Position numbers and translations under genes: made by a program
Shown: one piece after another, positions 58,867-64,000 of the stretch
Layout: each line of letters opens with the position of its first letter
Numbering within the stretch: position 1 is the stretch's first letter
Assembly: GCA_936450465.1 (NCBI GenBank)
Contig: OW388302.1
Span: forward strand, 60,672,328 to 60,736,327
DNA length: 64,000 nucleotides
Source of the DNA: Gibbula magus
Taxonomy: Eukaryota; Mollusca; Gastropoda; Trochida; Trochidae
Direction of reading: 5' to 3'
Notes under the pieces: model-generated
Seen by the model: the letters and a program-made list of their open reading frames with translations, nothing else
The model's database searches: none
Told to the model about the DNA's origin: nothing

Positions 58867-60322
58867 CATCCTGGAAACCAGGGGTACTTTGTTTCGCTAG
58901 CTTCACTTTGAAACTAACCCCTGGATTCCTAGGTGCCAAAGGCTCGACGCAAGTTAAATATAACTACCAATCACAGAAAAGTCTATGGCTTTTCTATAGA
59001 TCCAATCAGCGCTTTCCTTTTATACAGGCCCCTCCCCTTGGAGTTTATGTGGACAACAATGAATGCCGTTCATTATGACACCGAGGCTTCATTTTCAGTA
59101 CATTTTTGCATTATTTCACCTTTTCTGTGTATATTGTTCATTGCATATATGTATCATATTTGTTGACAATTTATAACAACACATCATGTTGTCCAAGGTC
59201 TATCATGTTATTACGTTAAATTTATGTTTTATGATGTATTATTAATGTATGCAAATTATTTAAAAATGCGCGAATGTGTGTCATTGTCAGTGTATGACAA
59301 AAAATACTTCTAACATTTCAACAGAGTGCGATATCTGCTCTGCTGGGAAGCGCTCGTTAGATCTCATGCCATATAAATGTTCTCTTTAGAACGAGTGGAC
59401 ATTATGGGCAGGAGTTATTATTAGAAGTTATTTGAGTGGACATTATGGGCAGGAGTTATTATTAGAAGTTATTTGAGTGGACATTATGGGCAGGAGTTAT
59501 TATTAGAAATTATTTGAGTGGACATTATGGGCAGGAGTTATTATTAGAAGTTATTTGAGTGGACATTATGGGCAGGAGTTATTATTAGAAGTTATTTGAG
59601 TGGACATTATGGGCAGGAGTTATTATTAGAAATTATTTGAGTGGACATTATGGGCAGGAGTTATTATTAGAAGTTATTTGAGTGGACATTATGGGCAGGA
59701 GTTATTATTAGAAGTTATTTGAGTGGACATTATGGGCAAGAGTTATTATTAGAAATTATTTGAGTGGACATTATGAGCAGGAGTTATTATTAGAAGTTAT
59801 TTGAGTGGACATTATGGGCAGGAGTTATTATTAGAAGTTATTTGAGTGGACATTATGGGCAGGAGTTATTATTAGAAATTATTTGAGTGGACATTATGGG
59901 CAGGAGTTATTATTAGAAGTTATTTGAGTGGACATTATGGGCAGGAGTTATTATTAGAAGTTATTTGAGTGGACATTATGGGCAGGAGTTATTATTAGAA
60001 GTTATTTGAACAAATGTCGGTCTTTCAATGCCAGAACTATTAAATACAATTTCAGACAATTACGACGAAGTTGGACTGTTTCGTCAAGCATGTGCGACAC
60101 TGATACTCGCTTCAAGGTCATTGTTTAAATCATAATTTACCTCTTTATTTGGTTACGCCAAGCAATTTAGAAACACGGTTCGCAATCGGTGTGCTATAAT
60201 TAGAAAAAGGGACTTTCCATTTGTTTGTGAACCCAGCCCATCGAGCCTTTTGCCACCTAGGAATCCAGGGGTTAGTTTCAAAGTGAAGCGAGCGAAACAA
60301 AGTACCCCTTGTTTCCAGGATG
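58867..60322. mobile_element. TIR transposon (MULE-like, non-autonomous) in the ankyrin exon
   Basis: The inverted repeats exceed 60 bases (catcctggaaac...ggggtactttgtttcgct, 58867-58930, and complement 60258-60322). TATTTACTG / TATTTATTG flank them as a 9-base duplication (58858-58866, 60323-60331, one mismatch). Long inverted repeats and a 9-base duplication fit Mutator-like elements. No transposase was recognised. The interior holds the 41-bp array. Confidence 0.85.
59391..60010. repeat. 41-bp tandem array (about 15 units) with 3-unit period
   Basis: The unit gagtggacattatgggcagg + agttattattagaagttatt + t is almost invariant. The variable base in attagaaG/attagaaA cycles G,G,A through most of the array, giving a 123-base higher-order unit. 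It lies wholly inside the TIR transposon. Confidence 0.9.
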
Positions 60323-60883
60323 TATTTATTGCAGCATGGGTGCCACCAGTCAGTTGTTGATGAAGATAATTTAAGCGTGTTACATATGGCATGTCATGGG
60401 GCTAGCAAGAACATCGTTAAGAAGTTGCGGGACAGGGGAGCTGACGTTAATGCAGTTGATAAGTGGAACAATTCAGTTCTACATTTGGCAATTGTTGACG
60501 GCGACATTGGAATGGTCAGGCATATCCTGTGTCTGAACACCATAGATATTGATTGTCAGCAGTATTTGGGCCTCACGACTCTGACGTTAGCAGTTTATTA
60601 TGGACAATTATCATTTGTTAAATTCCTGCTAAGACATTACGAACCAAGTTTAAACAAATCGGATTATTACGGTAGGAATCTGTTTCATCTCGCCTGTCAG
60701 TCAGGTAAATTGTACATTGTCAAGTACCTGCTCACTCTGGAGGAACAGAACGGGTTTGAGAAGAGAAAAGACATGTACGGATACACGCCTGTAGATGTGG
60801 CTCAGAGAGAAGGTCATGATGACATTGTCATATTCCTCAAATATAGGGAATATCATGTATACATTGCTGCACTTAAAGACTAG

Positions 60884-61300
60884 TTTGTTATGTACACTGT
60901 AGCTAACATCTTGAACAGATATCTTTTCATTGTGTTGTTAAATATATTCATTTTGTTTCTAAGTGCAGCTAGGGAGGATATCATATGAATCAGAAATGAA
61001 ATTAGAAATCGTTTAAGTTCTTCCATCCTTTGAAACTATTACGAGTTTAGTTCTATTGGTCAATTGTTACGAGCCCATGAGGAGTGCATTCTGGAAGAAA
61101 TAAAGAAGTTCACAGTATAAACCTAGCTCAGGATATCTCTTTACACTTTGAGGTAACTGCATTTCTTGTAATAACCTTTGATCAGGTTTCAACACGAATT
61201 TTAAGGTTTTACTACGACTAGAGGTTTTACCAACCGTCGAAAGTTAACCTCATAGCAGGTTAATTTTCAACATTTAGTAAGACCTGAAGTTTTACAATCT
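60884..61300. other. 3' flank of the split ankyrin exon
   Basis: No gene is seen. It contains diverged short repeats of gttttac/aggttttac near 61200-61310. Confidence 0.4.
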
Positions 61301-61309
61301 AATTGTAAG

Positions 61310-61462
61310 ACCTAACTCCAAATAGCCTCAATCTCAATCTCCTGTTCAGTTAGGTACTCAAAAATTTCCAAGTTTAAAATTTGCATAGTTGACAATGCGG
61401 GAATCGAACCCGCAACCCTCCGATTTGTAGCCCAAGACTTGTCCCACTAGACCACAGAGGAT
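61310..61462 (-). mobile_element. tRNA-derived SINE or tRNA relic
   Basis: On the minus strand TGGTCTAGTGGG (A-box) and GGTTCGATTCC in a perfect T-arm (GCGGGTTCGATTCCCGC) are spaced as in a tRNA. The acceptor stem does not close (TCCTCTG vs ATTGTCA) and the anticodon arm is poor, so it is a tRNA-derived SINE head rather than a working tRNA. The 3' body is short. Confidence 0.65.
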
Positions 61463-61615
61463 TGGTGATCATGAAATGGTTGTTTGTTGGTATCTATTCT
61501 GCTCCGCTCACAATATGGGATATTTTATGTGCGCCTCAAACTTGGATCACGAAGGCTTGAAACACTAACAGGATTGTTTTCATTTTTGTATTTAAAACGC
61601 ATGGCGGTATATACG

Positions 61616-61778
61616 TCAAAGAAAACACTCGGGCCGGGTTTTGGTAGACATTTCAAACACCCTCGGGTGGCGAAATGAAAAGTAAAAACTCGCAAGCTCG
61701 GTTTTACTTTTCATTTCTAGCCACCCTCAGGTGTTTGAAATGTCTACCAAAACCCGACCCTCGTGCTTTCTCCCTGAC
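61616..61778. repeat. Long imperfect palindrome
   Basis: Arms of about 75 bases (gggttttggtagacatttca + aacaccctcgggtggc... and complement) enclose a short aactcgcaagctcg centre. It is probably a MITE core. Confidence 0.7.
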
Positions 61779-61879
61779 TTCAAACCCTAAAGGTAAAAAG
61801 TTATTAAAACGTTACTCAAACAATATCATTACTTGTTAGAATTATAACCCCACTGACAATAAGGTAAAATGCTAAAGAA

Positions 61880-62421
61880 GTGACGCCTACATAAACAATA
61901 AAACAAGAATGTATTTAAGCGGTGCATGAGGTATCATGGTCAAATACACAGCAACCACTGAAGCAGAGACCGGTGATGAATGTTTTTGTTTAGCAAATTG
62001 CTAATATTTTAAAACATTCATTCCTTCCTTGAGTCATACTTCTACAAACACAAAAGTAGTGATGATGCATGTGCATATAATGTGTTTTAAACTAATGGAG
62101 AAGACAGTTTTCTGAAAATATCACCAAATAGTTAAGAGTTCTTAAGTTAAAGAGTCTTACTTACTACAACACAAAAGAATTCAGGTGACAATGATGCGTG
62201 TTACAATAATGTTTTCTGAAATTAATGAAGTGGACACTGATTTCGACAATCTTTTCCAGATAACAAAGACTCAAGAATGTAAAACAAAAGATAAGGGGGA
62301 CCAATTGGTTCCTAAAACAGTTTTAATTAGAATGATTGTTTTATGAAAGTTGAATTCAAGTAAGTATTTTTCAGATCACTATAGAAAAAGACGTCTTTTT
62401 AAGCAGGAAAAGTTTAATAGA
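61880..62421. other. Paralogous 5' region of a third PAN-like unit
   Basis: It shares order and phrases with the regions upstream of 52044 and 57338 (gcaaccactgaa, catgtgcatataatg, ccagataacaaagact). The segment from about 62040 to 62290 seems duplicated. Confidence 0.5.
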
Positions 62422-62560
62422 ATAGTTCCTGTATTACTCATCAACTATATAGTTTTAACAGTAACAGGCGTGTTTGCCTTGGACAGTGTAATTCTTCAGC
62501 CTTATGGTCCACAAATGTGTGAAGAACTTTGTCAGAAACAAACAAATTGTTCAGCTTACA
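62422..62560 (+). pseudogene. Decayed PAN-like first exon, paralogue 3
   Basis: It aligns to the exons at 52044 and 57338: VPVLLINYIVLTVTGVFALD, VILQPYGPQMCEELCQKQTN, CSAY. The start codon is ATA (62422-62424) where the paralogues have ATG, and similarity ends abruptly at 62560, where unrelated sequence begins. No in-frame ATG lies just upstream. I see no ankyrin exon downstream in the window. Confidence 0.75.
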
Positions 62561-64000
62561 CTGTATGGGACCTGCGTCGGCAGGAACAATTTTTTAACGG
62601 GTTTTTGTTACGCTGCTTCACACGGGTGTTCCGATTTTGCAACGGGGAGGTACCCCTACACTAGAAAAACACGTGAGTGAAAGAGACGGATCTTCTATGG
62701 TAATATGTGTTACTGGTCGCTGATCACTAATACATTTGTTAAGAAGTTGGTATGATTTCATTAACATTGGTCATCTCTTTTTAACAGTTGAAGTCAGTTT
62801 ATTGTAATTTTTATATTTTCTGACTTTCGAGACATAATATTCACTGATTAAGTACTATTGTTTAATAATTCTTATTGAGATAGTCTTCAAAACCTCTTAT
62901 CTCCATGTAAAAACTGACTGCAATCTATTTAATTCACGCGTGATTTCAACATTTCCATTCGAACACAAGCACCCTATTTTTTACTGTTACGTATTTTGAA
63001 CGTGCTATTACGATTTTTGAACGTGAGTAAATGACAGTGTTACGATTTTAGAACATTATTCGCAATATTAAAATGTGAAAGGACACAAAACAAAACAACT
63101 AAATTACATTTTACATGATGGAATGATTGCGACAAATGTTCCTACGATACTGATTTTATACAAGAGCTGCTTCATTGACAGGATAGTATGTTAGTATATA
63201 CGATAGTCGGTATAATCAGCGACGCTATAAGGGAGTATCATCCTCGATAATCCAGCGCTTACGTTCCGATAAATCGTGTAGATTTATCGGAACGAAAGCT
63301 CTGGATTATCGAGGATGAGGGAGTATATAAAGTCCCTGGTATAATATACCTTCTTCGACGCGTCATTATTATTATAGGTCGTCATTATTAAAAGCCATTT
63401 TTGGATCTATCTTACTTTTTAAGGAATTTTCCAAAATCACAATTTCTTAAAGTGTATTTCACATAAATATGAACAGATATTAGTTATGTTGGCTTCTGAA
63501 AACAAGATGTTACACTGTTTCAGTCATATGTATCGCTCTTTGGTTGAAATGTCTTGTATTTTGTAAGGCGACGAGATTATTAAACACTATATATAATATG
63601 TTGGATTAAAGTGGTTAGGTTGATGGAAATTCGTATTGCATTGCATTTTATTGGAAGGGCGATTAGTTTCCAAGTTGTGAATTAATATTTTTTGGATACG
63701 ATGTAAATGTGGTATGGATGGTTCCATCAGTTTTGAATTCTGAAGAGGTGTCATGTGAGGTCAACAAAGTGAAATATGCTTTACTGTGAGCATGAAGTGT
63801 TTTTACGTGTTTTTGGAGGAAACAACTTTTTTGTAGACATTTGCAGCGAAACAAGAACAAAACAGTAATTTCCTGTAGGTGTATATATAACTACTTATAA
63901 CTCTTGAACATAAATTATCTGAGTCTTTTAGGGTACTTTACTTCATTCAAACTCCTCCTACAAATGTAATATTGTTAATAACCGAGTGCTGAACAATCAA
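62561..64000. other. Non-coding to window end, with one palindrome
   Basis: A near-perfect palindrome lies at 63234-63328 (atcctcgataatccagcgct and complement, arms about 40 bases). No supported gene is present. Confidence 0.5.

Larger units (their letters stand above)
58741..60883 (+). pseudogene. Ankyrin terminal exon split by a transposon
   Basis: Codons 58741-58866 (LVEVKRLLSQRLVNVNCQG...VFDYLL) and 60332-60883 (QHGCHQSVVDEDN...) are in the same frame on each side of a 1,456-base TIR element plus its duplicated target. The 5' end of the exon, including the acceptor and about 24 residues, is missing. Relative to the copy at 53523, exactly 34 codons (one repeat) are deleted after SKNIVKKL. 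The ancestral stop is lost, adding YHVYIAALKD before a new stop. The ankyrin consensus otherwise persists (TTLTLAVYYGQLSFVKFLL). Confidence 0.85.

Noticed and set aside
61386..61462. Functional tRNA gene on the minus strand
   Set aside because: A- and B-boxes and the T-arm are good, but the acceptor and anticodon stems do not pair. A SINE head is more likely.

Overview
The window looks like a stretch of repeat-rich animal nuclear DNA, most likely from a marine mollusc and possibly a gastropod. The taxon is an inference. It rests on AT-rich DNA with short exons flanked by GT/AG introns, tRNA-derived SINEs, many LINE fragments (CR1/L2-like and L1-like), palindromic MITEs, a telomere-motif satellite, and secreted PAN/Apple plus ankyrin-repeat gene families. 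No bacterial, organellar or viral gene was recognised.

The main gene content is one family in several states of repair. An N-terminal exon encodes a signal peptide and a short Cys-rich PAN/Apple-like module with the motif LxLQPYGPxMC. A large terminal exon encodes about eight ankyrin repeats. Every junction I can place is phase 1, so the exons join in frame. Copies are: a last exon at 357-1189 (+) whose 5' part lies outside the window; a minus-strand copy with its first exon at 35928-36222 and ankyrin exon at 24393-25246; an intact-looking copy at 52044-54355 (+); a copy at 57338-60883 (+) whose ankyrin exon is split by a 1.46 kb TIR transposon; and a decayed first exon at 62422-62560. A related secreted PAN - EB/EGF-like - PAN gene lies at 44228-46446. 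The predicted secreted ankyrin protein is the most unusual coding feature.

Other genes are a small secreted Arg/His-rich protein exon (5807-6077, +) and a decayed FAD-linked oxidase of the berberine-bridge-enzyme type (three exons, minus strand, 13423 to 9734) that carries a 4-bp duplication frameshift.

Mobile DNA dominates. 6.2-8.4 kb holds a minus-strand CR1/L2-like LINE. 17.1 kb holds a LINE C-terminal fragment. 18.4-21.6 kb holds L1-like ORF1 and a broken endonuclease. 25.3 and 27.4-28.4 kb hold reverse transcriptase remnants. 30.6-33.0 kb holds a complex inverted-repeat element, with a perfect 83-bp inverted repeat carrying a hammerhead-ribozyme-like motif at its left end. 48.3-49.5 kb is a nested MITE.

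Tandem arrays are a second theme: a 62-bp GC-rich array (21.75-23.54 kb), a 48-bp array (23.7-24.03 kb), a 43-bp array containing 5' splice-site-like motifs beside a real donor (34.37-35.93 kb), a ~189-bp telomere-motif satellite (36.6-42.6 kb), CT tracts (42.6-42.9 kb) and a 41-bp array inside a transposon (59.39-60.01 kb). The long open frames over the 62-bp array and the satellite are composition effects and are not called as genes.
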